The position numbers and the translations under genes are program-made. DNA of 64,000 bases from Paenibacillus spiritus (GTDB taxonomy: Bacteria; Bacillota; Bacilli; Paenibacillales; Paenibacillaceae), in assembly GCF_008710135.1 (NCBI RefSeq), contig NZ_VYKK01000005.1:124001-188000 (forward strand). The letters run 5' to 3'. Positions 42,683 through 51,889 of the stretch are shown piece after piece. The stretch's first letter is position 1. Each line of letters opens with the position of its first letter. A model generated the notes under the pieces. That model made no database searches, was not told where the DNA came from, and was given only the letters and a program-made list of their open reading frames with translations.

Positions 42683-42714
42683 AATGAAAGGGTTCGGGAA
42701 GGAAAGGAGTGTCC

Positions 42715-43266
42715 ATGAAGAGAACGGCAGTATGGGAGAACAATCGAACCTATGGCTCCGAATTGCTGGAAGTCACCTTATCGGGAACTTCACTGCGGGC
42801 CCAGAGCACCTTAATCACCTTGGAGGATGCGGTACCTTTGAAGATCGAGTATCAACTCGAGGCTGCGGATGGATGGATGAAGCGGGTACACCTCGAAATT
42901 CCTGCACTTAATCGGTCGCTGTATCTGGAAAGCACTCCCGATCATCGGTGGCTGGACTCTGACGGAGAAGAGGCGCTCGAACTGGCCGGTGCGATTGAGG
43001 TGGATATTTCATGCACGCCTTTCACCAATTCGCTGCCTATTCGCCGGATCGAGTGGCGCTTGAACCGGCCCGAGGTCTGTCAGATGGTGTACATTAAAGT
43101 ACCGGAATTGACGCTTCATAAGGTGGAGCAGGTATACACACTGATCGAAGAGAACAACGACTGCCGAAGCTTTGAGTACAGCAGTCCGACGTACCGCGCC
43201 ACTTTGGAGGTCGACTCGGACGGGCTCGTCAAGGATTATCCCGGTCTGTTCACCCGGAAGTATTGA
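42715..43266 (+). CDS. Putative glycolipid-binding (DUF1089-type) protein
   Basis: A 183-residue protein resembling the putative glycolipid-binding family. Visible blocks are AVWENNRTYGSELLEVTLSG, the strand LKIEYQLEAADGWMKRVHLE, DLDISC-like VDISCTPFTNSLPIRR and the C-terminal YKVDSDGLV-like VDSDGLVKDYPGLF. Function is not established. ATG at 42715 follows AAAGGAG; the GTG at 42709 is too close to the RBS. Single gene. Confidence 0.8.
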   Translation: MKRTAVWENNRTYGSELLEVTLSGTSLRAQSTLITLEDAVPLKIEYQLEAADGWMKRVHLEIPALNRSLYLESTPDHRWLDSDGEEALELAGAIEVDISCTPFTNSLPIRRIEWRLNRPEVCQMVYIKVPELTLHKVEQVYTLIEENNDCRSFEYSSPTYRATLEVDSDGLVKDYPGLFTRKY

Positions 43267-43282
43267 GGGACAGACATGAAAA

Positions 43283-43431
43283 AAGACCGTCCGAAGACGG
43301 TCTCTCTACCCGTGGCGCTAACCTGCGTGATCCGTATCCCGCGCCACCGCCTGCTGCTTATGCGAAGGCGGCCCGGGTAAGGGATACGTTCGACATATCA
43401 TAATGGATGTGAACGCACCTCCTTTCCTTGT
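43283..43431 (-). ncRNA. Candidate small structured transcript (RNA or 27-aa peptide)
   Basis: On the minus strand an extended -10 (TGCTATACT, hexamer at 43443-43438) starts a unit of about 150 bases. It contains an AAAGGAGG at 43425-43418 and ends in a strong hairpin plus TTTTTT. The interior can fold: CGTATCCC pairs with GGGATACG, enclosing CCGCC/GGCGG. One frame (43401-43318) gives a 27-residue peptide starting MICRTYPLPGPPS, but its ATG is about 16 bases from the RBS. It may be a structured RNA or encode a small protein. Confidence 0.4.
43284..43302 (-). terminator. Terminator of the small minus-strand unit
   Basis: AGACCGTC-TTC-GGACGGTCT-type hairpin; on the minus strand it runs into TTTTTTC (complement of 43278-43284). 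It could also weakly serve the plus-strand gene ending at 43266. Confidence 0.8.
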
Positions 43432-43497
43432 ACGGCCAGTATAGCACAGCTGCGGGCTGAAATCTATCTAAAAATTGAAATAATCGCAAAATCAACT

Positions 43498-43532
43498 CCA
43501 AAAAAGCAGCCGATTCATAGAATCGGCTGCTT
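43498..43532 (-). terminator. Terminator of tRNA-Pro
   Basis: AAGCAGCCGATT pairs perfectly with AATCGGCTGCTT around a 5-base loop and on the minus strand is followed by TTTTTT-rich sequence, 14 bases after the tRNA 3' end. Confidence 0.9.
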
Positions 43533-43545
43533 CCTGAAGAAAGAA

Positions 43546-43619
43546 TCGGAGTAGCGGGATTCGAACCCACGGCCTCACCCACCCCAAGGGTGCGCGCTAC
43601 CAGACTGCGCCATACCCCG
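43546..43619 (-). tRNA. tRNA-Pro (anticodon GGG)
   Basis: The minus strand folds as a tRNA of 74 bases without encoded CCA. The acceptor stem is CGGGGTA / TACTCCG plus discriminator A, and the D arm is GCGC ... GCGC. The anticodon stem CACCC/GGGTG has loop TTGGGGT, giving GGG at positions 34-36. The T arm is GTGGG-TTCGAAT-CCCGC. Single tRNA with its own terminator. Confidence 0.95.
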
Positions 43620-43739
43620 ATGATAAGAAGATATGTATGCTTCGTCGAAGACATTTAGTATTATACCTTAAACGCGCTGAGTGCTGCAAGGGAAAAAAGT
43701 GAAGGCGCCCGAGCCGGGCACCTTCTGTCATCCTGCCCG

Positions 43740-44753
43740 TCAGTGCTGGATATCAATCGCGCCGACGGAAGATACGAGCGTCACTTTAGGGCCGCCGCCG
43801 TTAATCTTCTCGGTCCCTTTCTTGGCCCCGGTCACCGAGCCGAGCTCTGCGTCGGTCTTCAAGGTAAAGGCAATACCGGGGTCGAACGAGGCGTGAATAG
43901 CGCCGACATCCGCCGTTGCCGTCAAGCTCGCGTCATCCGCCAGAGCGGCGACCTCCACGCTGATCGAGCCGGTATCAGTGCTGAGGCTGGAAGCTCCGTC
44001 GATGCCGGCTCCGCTCAACCGGACGATGCCTACGTCACTGGACAGCTGAAAACGACCGCTGACGCCGGACACATCCAGGTTGCCGACATCGGCCGTCAAA
44101 TCAAAGCGTGCGATAGACGGAGGGACCATCACCGTATACGAGATGGACAAGTTATCATTGCCGTATTTACTGCGGGCCCACTTCCAGATATCCCGGCCGT
44201 CCCGGGAGACGGCATGCACGTTGAATCGCTTGCCTTTCTGCTCGATGCGGACAGCGGCCTCGTCGAGAATCTTCTGCTGGGACTCCTGCTTCAGACCGTA
44301 TACCTTGACTTCCGCCTGTACAAGGATCGAGTCGCCTGATCCGCTGCGAACTTCAATATTGCCGACCGGGTTATCCAGAGCGAGCGTACCACCTGCTACC
44401 GCTTGCCGATCGGCCGAGACTGTCCGGCTTGCCGCGGCTTGGTCCAGAGAATCGGCAAGGCCGGCGGCAGCCTGATTGGCTGCGTCCTTCGCGACTTGCC
44501 CGGCCTGCTCCGCAACAGCGGAGCCGATGCCCTCTACAGCCTGATTAACTTCTTCACTTATCCGTCCAGCCGCACTTCCGGCCTGCCCGCCGATCTCATT
44601 GACGGCCTGGTTCACCTGTTCCTCCACGCTTACCGAAGAGGCAGGTGTGCCGTTCTCGCTGTCATTGCGGCCTCTAAGCTCGGTACAGCCTGATACGATA
44701 ACCGCGAACACTAGGGCTGCGGCGAGAAAGGGACGATTGGGATAACGCTTCAT
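43740..44753 (-). CDS. DUF4097-family lipoprotein
   Basis: A 337-residue lipoprotein. The signal peptide ends in the lipobox VSGC, so Cys is acylated. A long Ala/Gln-rich helical region follows (about 40-110, with repeated Q-A-V-N/E-x-I-G units). The C-terminal domain is a repetitive beta-solenoid of the DUF4097 kind (DLTADVGNLDVSGVSG, LSSDVGIVRLSGAGI, LSTDTGSISVEVAAL, ATADVGAIHASF). DUF4097 proteins are often linked to envelope stress sensing; no partner regulator is adjacent. ATG at 44753 follows AGGAGGAACGTC. Confidence 0.82.
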   Translation of the reverse strand: MKRYPNRPFLAAALVFAVIVSGCTELRGRNDSENGTPASSVSVEEQVNQAVNEIGGQAGSAAGRISEEVNQAVEGIGSAVAEQAGQVAKDAANQAAAGLADSLDQAAASRTVSADRQAVAGGTLALDNPVGNIEVRSGSGDSILVQAEVKVYGLKQESQQKILDEAAVRIEQKGKRFNVHAVSRDGRDIWKWARSKYGNDNLSISYTVMVPPSIARFDLTADVGNLDVSGVSGRFQLSSDVGIVRLSGAGIDGASSLSTDTGSISVEVAALADDASLTATADVGAIHASFDPGIAFTLKTDAELGSVTGAKKGTEKINGGGPKVTLVSSVGAIDIQH

Positions 44754-44983
44754 GACGTTCCTCCTGTCTGTGTTAGCTCCATGATGCCAAGGGTTCCAAA
44801 GATGTATGTATGCTATGTCTATTGTAAAGGCTGGTAAAAAGATGAAAAAGAGACCTTAGACGGTATTCTTCCTAGACCTTAGGCGGGGCCTACTTGTGCG
44901 GCTGCGGGGGGTTCATTATAATGGAAGAAACCCGGATGGGGTCTTGACGGTTGGACCATTCTCAAGCAGAAAGGAACCTGCCT

Positions 44984-45271
44984 ATGACTTATTTGCTGAT
45001 TGCTGTACTGCTGCTGGCAATCGCGGGAGTAATGATCTTCCTGCGTAAACAGGGCGTCCCGCCGCACAGCGTACAAGAAGAGACGAATCGGAAAGTCATC
45101 CCGCTTGATCGGCACAGGCAGCTCCGGTCCAAACCGGAGGAACAGCCCTGCTCCTCCTGCAAACGGAAGAACGGCAAACTGATTTTCTACGCGCAGGACA
45201 ATGGATCGGTAGTCGGATTATGCCGGGATTGCCGGGATAAGGCCAAGAAGCGGGATATGCTGCCGCTCTAG
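44984..45271 (+). CDS. Small membrane-anchored zinc-ribbon-like protein (95 aa)
   Basis: A 95-residue protein. An N-terminal helix (TYLLIAVLLLAIAGVMIFL) anchors a basic soluble part with two Cys pairs, PCSSCKRK and LCRDCRDK, a likely zinc ribbon. ATG at 44984 follows AAAGGAA with a 9-base gap. No family name known to me. It is upstream of rplS but ends before its leader. Confidence 0.65.
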   Translation: MTYLLIAVLLLAIAGVMIFLRKQGVPPHSVQEETNRKVIPLDRHRQLRSKPEEQPCSSCKRKNGKLIFYAQDNGSVVGLCRDCRDKAKKRDMLPL

Positions 45272-45345
45272 AACAAATGTCTTTTTTATGAGGAAATAGG
45301 CTTGCCCGGAGATTTAGAATATGATAGAATAATTTTTGTTGTGAA

Positions 45346-45410
45346 TACGGTGGTCCGCTGCGGATAATGAGGGAGAGCACGGCTCTCCGGAAGAGGCATG
45401 AACACCTGTA
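45346..45410 (+). promoter_or_regulatory. Three-way-junction leader of rplS (L19 leader)
   Basis: TACGGTG (45346-45352) pairs with CACCTGTA (45403-45410, one bulge) and encloses two hairpins, TCCG/CGGA and GGAGAGC-ACG-GCTCTCC. The junction ends 5 bases before the GGAAGGAGG RBS of rplS. Firmicute rplS genes are known to carry such an autoregulatory L19 leader; identity with that class is inferred from position and shape. Confidence 0.55.
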
Positions 45411-45430
45411 CGGGAAGGAGGAAATCCTTA

Positions 45431-45775
<345 letters not shown>

Positions 45776-45985
45776 TCCGGCGGTAAGGGGGAGGGCTTGG
45801 TTACAAGCCCTTTTCGTTTATCCAAAATATCCGATGCGAGGCGCTCGCCTTGCATAGATGAAATAAGACGGCATACCAGCCCCACCTGCGTGGGGTTCTT
45901 TAACGCCTGCGGGATTGGAAACCCTGCTTGCACTTGTGATATGCTGAAGTGTAGGAAAGTGAGAGGATGGAAAGGACGGTGAACC

Positions 45986-46609
45986 ATGCAGCAGGATCAA
46001 TTGCAGCAGGAACCGGGAGAAGGCGGCGAGATCGCCGAACGGCGGCCTCCCAAGAAGAAGAATGAGGTGCTGGAGTGGATCAAAGCCATCGCCATCGCGC
46101 TGGTGCTGGTCATTCTGATACGCTGGCTGCTCTTCAAGCCGTTTATTGTGGACGGTCCGTCGATGAAGCCCAGTTTTCATACCGGCGAGCGGGTAATCGT
46201 GAATGAAATTCTGTACAAATTCCGTGAACCGGAGCGGGGAGAAGTGATCGTCTTCCATGTGCCGCAGGAAGGCCGGGACTTTATCAAGCGCGTCATTGGC
46301 GTTGCGGGAGATAAGGTTCAGGTGGAAGGAGACGTCGTTACCGTCAACGGCAAGCCGATCGACGAGCCGTATCTCAAGAAGGCTCTGGAACAGGCGCATG
46401 AGAACAACCAGCTGTGGAACGATAAAAACTTCCCGAACGAAACGTTCCCGAACGGCACGGTTCCGGACGGACATGTCTTCGTAATGGGGGACAACCGCTC
46501 GGACAGCACGGACAGCCGGATGATCGGCTATGTGTCGCTGGATGAGATCGTAGGTCGCGCGGATCTGGTCTTCTGGCCGCTCAAGGATTTCACTTGGATC
46601 AAGCATTAA
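45986..46609 (+). CDS. lepB: Signal peptidase I
   Basis: A 207-residue type I signal peptidase. A cytoplasmic Pro/Gln-rich tail, one membrane helix (IKAIAIALVLVILIRWLLF), catalytic Ser59 in DGPSMKPSF and Lys101 in RDFIKRVIGV, then the conserved VFVMGDNRSDSTDSR box. It cleaves signal peptides from exported proteins such as the amylase and mannanase here. ATG at 45986 follows GGAAAGGACGG. Normal Bacillus-type size. Confidence 0.97.
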   Translation: MQQDQLQQEPGEGGEIAERRPPKKKNEVLEWIKAIAIALVLVILIRWLLFKPFIVDGPSMKPSFHTGERVIVNEILYKFREPERGEVIVFHVPQEGRDFIKRVIGVAGDKVQVEGDVVTVNGKPIDEPYLKKALEQAHENNQLWNDKNFPNETFPNGTVPDGHVFVMGDNRSDSTDSRMIGYVSLDEIVGRADLVFWPLKDFTWIKH

Positions 46610-46642
46610 CCATGAATCGAATACCCAAGGAGGCATACGGCA

Positions 46643-47503
46643 TTGACCATTCAATGGTTCCCCGGTCATATGACCAAAGCCCGGAGGCAGATTGAAGAGA
46701 AGCTGAAGCTGATCGACGTTGCCATCGAGCTGCTCGACGCCCGTCTGCCGCTGTCCAGCCGCAATCCGATGATTGACGATATTCTGCGGGACAAGCCCCG
46801 TCTGATTATTCTGAACAAGGCCGATCTGGCCGACCCGGAGAGCACACGGAAGTGGATCGCGTATTTCAAGGCGGAAGGCCATGCGGTTCATCCGGTGGAT
46901 GCGTCAACGGGCACCGGCGTGAAGGAGATCCCGGATCAGGTCCGTCTGCTCCTTAAGGAGAAGATCGACAGGCAGATTGCCAAGGGTATCAACCCCAGGG
47001 CGATGCGGGCGCTGATTGTCGGCATCCCAAATGTGGGCAAATCCACGCTGATTAACCGGATGGCGGGACGCAATATTGCGGTGACGGGCGACCGTCCCGG
47101 TGTAACGAAGGGCCAGCAGTGGATCAAGACGGGCGACAGTCTGGAACTGCTCGATACGCCCGGAATTCTGTGGCCGAAATTCGAAGATCAGAGCGTAGGC
47201 TACCGTCTGGCGATTACCGGGGCGATCAAGGAAGAAATCCTCAATGTGGAGGACATTGCCTTCTACGCCGTGAAGTATTTGCTGAACGATTACGGCGACC
47301 GGTTCAAGGAGCGCTTTGGGATTGACAAGCTGCCGGAGGACACCGAGAATCCGGATGAGATTGTAGCGGTCATGGAGGCCGTTGGACGCAAGCGGGGCTG
47401 CCTGGTGAGCGGAGGACGGGTCGATCTGGAAAAAGCGTCGCGCGCGCTGCTGCATGAGCTGCGCGCCGGCAAGCTCGGCCGCTTCACGCTGGAAACGCCG
47501 TAA
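46643..47503 (+). CDS. rbgA: Ribosome biogenesis GTPase RbgA (YlqF)
   Basis: A 286-residue circularly permuted GTPase. G4 NKAD comes first, then G1 [17 protein letters not shown]2 and G3 [10 protein letters not shown]. The N-terminal [16 protein letters not shown] is the family signature. RbgA completes assembly of the 50S subunit, with L6 and L16. TTG at 46643 is placed 8 bases after AAGGAGG. Next to lepB and rplS as in other Firmicutes. Confidence 0.97.
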   Translation: MTIQWFPGHMTKARRQIEEKLKLIDVAIELLDARLPLSSRNPMIDDILRDKPRLIILNKADLADPESTRKWIAYFKAEGHAVHPVDASTGTGVKEIPDQVRLLLKEKIDRQIAKGINPRAMRALIVGIPNVGKSTLINRMAGRNIAVTGDRPGVTKGQQWIKTGDSLELLDTPGILWPKFEDQSVGYRLAITGAIKEEILNVEDIAFYAVKYLLNDYGDRFKERFGIDKLPEDTENPDEIVAVMEAVGRKRGCLVSGGRVDLEKASRALLHELRAGKLGRFTLETP

Positions 47504-47555
47504 GAAGCGTATAGAACCGCCGCCGGGCGATGAACCGGCGCAATTGGACCCGAAC

Positions 47556-47588
47556 AACCGTGCTCCCTCAGGAGAGCGCGGTTTTTTT
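47556..47588 (+). terminator. Terminator between rbgA and rnhB
   Basis: AACCGTGCTC pairs with GAGCGCGGTT (one G-T pair), then TTTTTTT. Confidence 0.85.
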
Positions 47589-47713
47589 GTGCGGGAAAAG
47601 TGCTGGCGTTCTTTGGATGGATGTACGGGCTGGCGTCGTGTGGTAAGCTGGAAGAGAGAGCAAGGATTCGAAGCGGGTCCGTTAGACGACTCGAGGAAAC
47701 GGGGAGAACACAC

Positions 47714-48361
47714 TTGAAGAAGAGCATGGAACCGGAAATGGAAATCGACCGGCTGGCTTACGAGAAAGAATGCTGGAGCCTGTCTTATCGAAGAATTGCC
47801 GGAGTAGATGAGGTGGGCAGGGGCTGTCTGTTCGGCGACGTGGTCGCAGCGGCGGTGATTCTGCCCGAAGGACTGGTCATAGAGGGCGTTGATGATTCCA
47901 AGAAGCTGTCGGCCAAGAAACGGGACAGCCTGTATGAACAGATTATGGAGCAGGCGCTGGCGGTAGGCGTGGGGTTCGTGGATGCCGGAAGGATCGACGA
48001 AATCAACATCAAGCAGGCTGCCCGGCTGGCGATGCGCCAAGCGGTGCTGGCTCTGGGAGAAGAGCCGGATTATTTGCTGGTCGATGCCGAGACGGTAGAT
48101 CTGTCGCTGCCGCAGAAGGCGATTATCAAAGGAGATGCCAATAGCCAGTCCATCGCTGCAGCTTCCATCGTGGCGAAGGTTACGCGGGACAGGCTCTGCG
48201 AGGGGGCCTGGGACGAGATGTATCCGGAATATGGAATCTCTGTACATAAAGGCTACGCCACCAAGCTGCACCGGGAGAAGCTTGCGGAACTTGGGCCGAC
48301 GCCCCTGCACCGGCGCAGCTTTCTGGGGCGGATTGCGGCTGAGCAGATGACGTTGTTCTAG
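47714..48361 (+). CDS. rnhB: Ribonuclease HII
   Basis: A 215-residue RNase HII, which removes ribonucleotides and RNA primers from DNA-RNA hybrids. Catalytic residues are visible in RRIAGVDEVGRGCLFGDVVA (Asp-Glu), VDAETVDL and the YGISVHKGYATKLH block. TTG at 47714, 6 bases after GGGGAGA, is favoured; ATG at 47726 is an alternative 4 codons in. The upstream frame crosses the terminator at 47556. Confidence 0.95.
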   Translation: MKKSMEPEMEIDRLAYEKECWSLSYRRIAGVDEVGRGCLFGDVVAAAVILPEGLVIEGVDDSKKLSAKKRDSLYEQIMEQALAVGVGFVDAGRIDEINIKQAARLAMRQAVLALGEEPDYLLVDAETVDLSLPQKAIIKGDANSQSIAAASIVAKVTRDRLCEGAWDEMYPEYGISVHKGYATKLHREKLAELGPTPLHRRSFLGRIAAEQMTLF

Positions 48362-48422
48362 CTTCAGCGGGAAGGGTGCGAAGCCGATATAAGGGAGAGA
48401 AAGCGGAAGGAGGAGAGGGAGT

Positions 48423-50633
48423 ATGAACATCGGTTCGTTGATTCGCGGTCTTCTGGGCGACAGCAAGCCGGGCGAACCCAAGTCGCTGGAGCTTCGCGAA
48501 GGCCAGGTCGTGCGCGGCGTCGTCTTGAACGTATCGGAGACAGGCCGGGAAGCGGTTGTTCAGATTCAGGGAACGCCGGTTCGGGCCGAACTGGAGACGC
48601 CGCTGCAGCCTGGCCAGACCTTGTCGCTTCAGGTCGGCGCGCCCGGCGAAGCGGGACTCCCGGTACTGAAGGCGGTTCCCGATTCGGCCGCCGCCGCTGC
48701 CATGAGCGTAGGAGACGCCCTAGAAGCCCTCGGACTTGCGAATGAGCGCGAAGGAAAAGCCATTCTGGATGTAATGCGCGGAGCCCAGCTTCCGCTGGAT
48801 AAGGAGACGGCAGGGCGGCTTAGTCAGCTCCTTGCCTCCAAGCCGGGTCCGATTCCGGTCTCCCAGTGGCTGGAGGCGGCGGCCGTATCGCTTAAGCGGG
48901 GTCTGCCGCTGACCGCAGAGACGGTAAAGGGGCTTCAGCAGGCGATCTTCGGTCCGCGCCTGCATGAGCTTCTTGCGAAACTGGAGCATGAACTGGAGCA
49001 GTGGGCATCCGGCGATTTGCCGGATGAACAGGCGCCTCAGCTCCGCGGAAATGAAGCTGCGGTGCGGCCGTCGGCACAGCCGGCCTCCGGGACACAGCCC
49101 GGAGCCGTAGGGGAGGCAGTCGCCCGGGCGGCCGTGAGCGACGCGGGGCTTCCGGCAGCCTCCGCCGGTCAGCCGTCGCCGCGAAGCGTGCAGGGCGCAG
49201 CGGGAGGGCCGGGCGGAGCCTCCGGTGCGGCAGCGGCTGCCGCGGCTGCCCAGGTTGGAGAAGGAACGGTCCGGGCAGAGAATGCCGGGAGCCCGGCGGC
49301 TTCTGCCGGAAATCCAGGCGTCTCCGGCGGGCAGTCTCCGCCAATGCCGGAGAGCGCCTTGACCGGGGAGGCCGCAGGTCCGGCCGCTGAACCGGAAGCG
49401 CCGTCTCCCGGAGGATCGGCCCCCCGTCAAGCGGCCGCGCCTGAAGGACAGCGGACGCCGGAATCCGGCGGGGAGGCCGGATCTTCCGTGTCCCGGCCTA
49501 TGTCCGGCGGGGTCCCGGAGACGGGGACGACGGCGGGCACGGCGGTTCCGGTGGGCCGGGACAGCGCTCCGCGAGGCGCGGATTCTGCTGCCGCCGCGCC
49601 CGGCGCTGCCCTCCCGGGAGCGCCTGCGGGCGATGCGGCTTCGGATAGCGCCGGCGCTCCGGCAGGGCGCTCAATGGAAGCCGCCCGAGCGGACCAGGCG
49701 CCGCCTGCGCCCGCGGGCCGCGCAGCCGCGGGGTCCGATCCCGCCGCCGCTGCGCGAGGCGGCGCGGGGAACCCCGCCGTGCCTGCGGGCGGCGGGGGAG
49801 ACGCCCTGCTGGCGAAGCTGCAGGGCGTGCTGGCGGAGCTGCGGCGGACGCAGCCGCAGCTTGAAAGCGACCGGCCGCCGGGGGAACCGGCGGCCGCTGC
49901 CGGCGGCGGGCGCGCCTCCGCCGCCGGCGCAGACGCGCCTGCCCACGCCGATGGCGCGTGGGTGGCGCGCGTGCTGAAGCTGCTCGGCGCGGAGCACGAG
50001 CAGCAGGCGGTCCGCGGGCTCGCCGCGGACCCGGGGCAGAGCCCGGCAGCGGCGCAGCCGGGCGGACCGGCGGCCGCCGCTGCGGACGGCGGCCTCAAAG
50101 GCACGCTGCTGCAGCTTCTGGGCAGCAGCGATGTGCCGGCGGCGGTCAAGGAGACCGCCGGGCAGCTCGTTCAGCAGCTGACGGGACAGCAGCTGCTGCT
50201 GAACACCGACCGGACGACGCCGTTCGCCCAGGTGACGCTGTTCCTGCCGCTGCGCGGGCCGGACGGAGAGGAGACCGCTTCGGTTCAGATCCAGTCCCGG
50301 CGCGGACGCAAGGGCGAACTGGACGCATCCAATTGCCGGCTCTGGTTCGACCTGGACATGAAGCGGCTGGGACAGACGCTGGTGGATGTGCAGGTCGTGG
50401 ACCGGATTGTCAGCCTGAGGCTGCATAATGATCTGGCATGGGTGCAGGAAGCCTTCGAAGAATCGCGCGAAGACATCCGGGCCGCGGTTGAGAACATCGG
50501 CTATCAGTTGTCCGGGTTTAGAACGGAAGGGCTGCCCGTCCCCGCAGAGAAGACAGGCACGCCCGCCGGGCTGAACGGCGGCGTGGCCGAGTATACGCCC
50601 GAGTCCTACAAAGGAGTGGATTATCGGATATGA
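48423..50633 (+). CDS. ylqG: YlqG-like protein with FliK-type C-terminal domain
   Basis: A 736-residue protein. Residues 1-200 are ordered (SLELREGQVVRGVVLNVSET looks like a small beta domain). About 200-570 is low-complexity Ala/Gly/Pro/Ser-rich sequence with extreme GC. The C-terminal domain (about 575-736: LLNTDRTTPFAQVTLFLPLR, LWFDLDMKRLGQTLVDVQVV) resembles the flagellar hook-length control FliK C-terminus. B. subtilis has ylqG at the same place, between rnhB and ylqH. The pair YlqG/YlqH mirrors FliK/FlhB, but a flagellar role is not shown. ATG at 48423 follows GGAGGAGAGGG. Confidence 0.82.
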   Translation: MNIGSLIRGLLGDSKPGEPKSLELREGQVVRGVVLNVSETGREAVVQIQGTPVRAELETPLQPGQTLSLQVGAPGEAGLPVLKAVPDSAAAAAMSVGDALEALGLANEREGKAILDVMRGAQLPLDKETAGRLSQLLASKPGPIPVSQWLEAAAVSLKRGLPLTAETVKGLQQAIFGPRLHELLAKLEHELEQWASGDLPDEQAPQLRGNEAAVRPSAQPASGTQPGAVGEAVARAAVSDAGLPAASAGQPSPRSVQGAAGGPGGASGAAAAAAAAQVGEGTVRAENAGSPAASAGNPGVSGGQSPPMPESALTGEAAGPAAEPEAPSPGGSAPRQAAAPEGQRTPESGGEAGSSVSRPMSGGVPETGTTAGTAVPVGRDSAPRGADSAAAAPGAALPGAPAGDAASDSAGAPAGRSMEAARADQAPPAPAGRAAAGSDPAAAARGGAGNPAVPAGGGGDALLAKLQGVLAELRRTQPQLESDRPPGEPAAAAGGGRASAAGADAPAHADGAWVARVLKLLGAEHEQQAVRGLAADPGQSPAAAQPGGPAAAAADGGLKGTLLQLLGSSDVPAAVKETAGQLVQQLTGQQLLLNTDRTTPFAQVTLFLPLRGPDGEETASVQIQSRRGRKGELDASNCRLWFDLDMKRLGQTLVDVQVVDRIVSLRLHNDLAWVQEAFEESREDIRAAVENIGYQLSGFRTEGLPVPAEKTGTPAGLNGGVAEYTPESYKGVDYRI

Positions 50634-50938
50634 AGGACCGGCCGGAAGAAACAGGTCCCTCTCTTTTACAGAAGAAGGCGGTGGCCTTGAAATACGTCCC
50701 CGGCCAGACCGAAGCTCCGGTTGTGGTCGCCAAGGGGAAAGGCCATCTGGCAGAGGCGATACTGCAGAGGGCCAAAGAGAACGGGGTAGCGGTGCAGGAG
50801 GATGCCTCTCTGGTAGAAGTCCTCTCCAAGCTGGATCTGGATCAGCAGATTCCATCCGAGCTGTACCAGCTCGTTGCCGAGATTCTGAGTTATGTCTATC
50901 GCAGCGATGCGGAGGCGGGAAGAAGGCGGGACTCTTGA
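50630..50938 (+). CDS. ylqH: FlhB-like cytoplasmic-domain protein YlqH
   Basis: A 102-residue protein equal to the part of FlhB/EscU following the autocleavage site: KKAVALKYVPGQTEAPVVVAKGKGHLAEAI ends in the second half of the switch domain. It has neither the membrane part nor the NPTH cleavage motif. Its start overlaps the ylqG stop (ATGA), so the two are translationally coupled, like FliK and FlhB partners. Biological role in Bacillales unknown. Confidence 0.85.
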   Translation: MKDRPEETGPSLLQKKAVALKYVPGQTEAPVVVAKGKGHLAEAILQRAKENGVAVQEDASLVEVLSKLDLDQQIPSELYQLVAEILSYVYRSDAEAGRRRDS

Positions 50939-51366
50939 AGATCAAGGCGAACGGTACGGGCGGAGGCGACTGCCTCAGGCGGGAGCAGCCGCGCCGGGAC
51001 CGAATGGATGGACGCCGGATGAAGGGCCAGGCGGGAGAAGATGCCGCCGAACAGTACCTGCGTTCCCGCGGATACCGGATTATCAAACGGAATTGGCGCT
51101 GCCGGGCCGGAGAGCTGGACCTCATTGCGGAGCTGAAGGGTGTGACGGTCTTTGTAGAAGTCCGCACACGCAGCGGCGGTTCGCTGCTGGGTACTCCCGA
51201 AGAGTCGGTAGACGTCCGCAAGCAGCACCGGGTGCGGCGGGCCGCGTCCATGTTTTTGCATGCTAGCGGCGGGGCGGAGCGGCCCGTATCCTTTGACGTC
51301 ATTGCCGTAAGGCTGGAGGACGGGATGCGGGTGGCTTCGCTTCATCATATCCGGGATGCCTTCTGA
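50935..51366 (+). CDS. yraN: YraN family (UPF0102) nuclease-like protein
   Basis: A 143-residue protein whose core (MKGQAGEDAAEQYLRSRGYR, then GELDLIAELKGVTVFVEVRT) is the Holliday-resolvase-like PD-(D/E)xK fold of UPF0102. The usual E-V-K is here E-V-R, as in some members. TTG at 50935 overlaps the ylqH stop and gives a 23-residue extension before the core. ATG at 51004 (MDGRRMKGQ) fits family length better but lacks an RBS, so the exact start is open. Confidence 0.87.
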   Translation: MKIKANGTGGGDCLRREQPRRDRMDGRRMKGQAGEDAAEQYLRSRGYRIIKRNWRCRAGELDLIAELKGVTVFVEVRTRSGGSLLGTPEESVDVRKQHRVRRAASMFLHASGGAERPVSFDVIAVRLEDGMRVASLHHIRDAF

Positions 51367-51472
51367 CAGGGCGATGCGAAGGTGGCGGCTCGGCGGCTTA
51401 AGTGTCAGGCCGGACAGGAAGTGGGTATAGATGTAGTATACTTCTTGCGTCACCAGGAGGAGGGCTGGCACC

Positions 51473-51889
51473 ATGGATCAGGATCCATCGAAGATTGAAG
51501 TCCGTTTTACATGCAAAACATGCAAACAGGATATCACCATTACGTTTATGGATAGCCCGGTCTCCTCTGTAAGCTGCTCGGACTGTGGACAGGTATATAC
51601 GGTGATGCGCCCGGCAGTTGCCGATGAGATATTGTTCGACTGGGAGAATGAAGCCATGTTCCAGAAGTTCCGCGCTGACCAGTCCGAGAACAGCAACGAG
51701 AGTCTCATGTCCTTAATTATTAAGGTCATTGAACAGCTGACATGGAGAGACCAGGGCAACGGTCAGGTCGAAGCGATCAAGATGATGCGCAACTGGCTGA
51801 TCGAGAATGAAAGTGTTCCCATGCTGTCCGAGCTGATTAAGACGAGGAGCGACAACCGCCCTTATCCTAAACGCGACTTTCGCAGCTAA
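51473..51889 (+). CDS. Zinc-ribbon-like hypothetical protein (138 aa)
   Basis: A 138-residue protein. N-terminal CKTCKQ and CSDCGQ pairs suggest a zinc ribbon, followed by an acidic helical C-terminal part (SLMSLIIKVIEQLTW, MMRNWLIENESVPMLSELIK). ATG at 51473 is preceded by AGGAGGAGG. No family name known to me. Located between yraN and a phosphoesterase gene, each with its own RBS. Confidence 0.7.
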   Translation: MDQDPSKIEVRFTCKTCKQDITITFMDSPVSSVSCSDCGQVYTVMRPAVADEILFDWENEAMFQKFRADQSENSNESLMSLIIKVIEQLTWRDQGNGQVEAIKMMRNWLIENESVPMLSELIKTRSDNRPYPKRDFRS

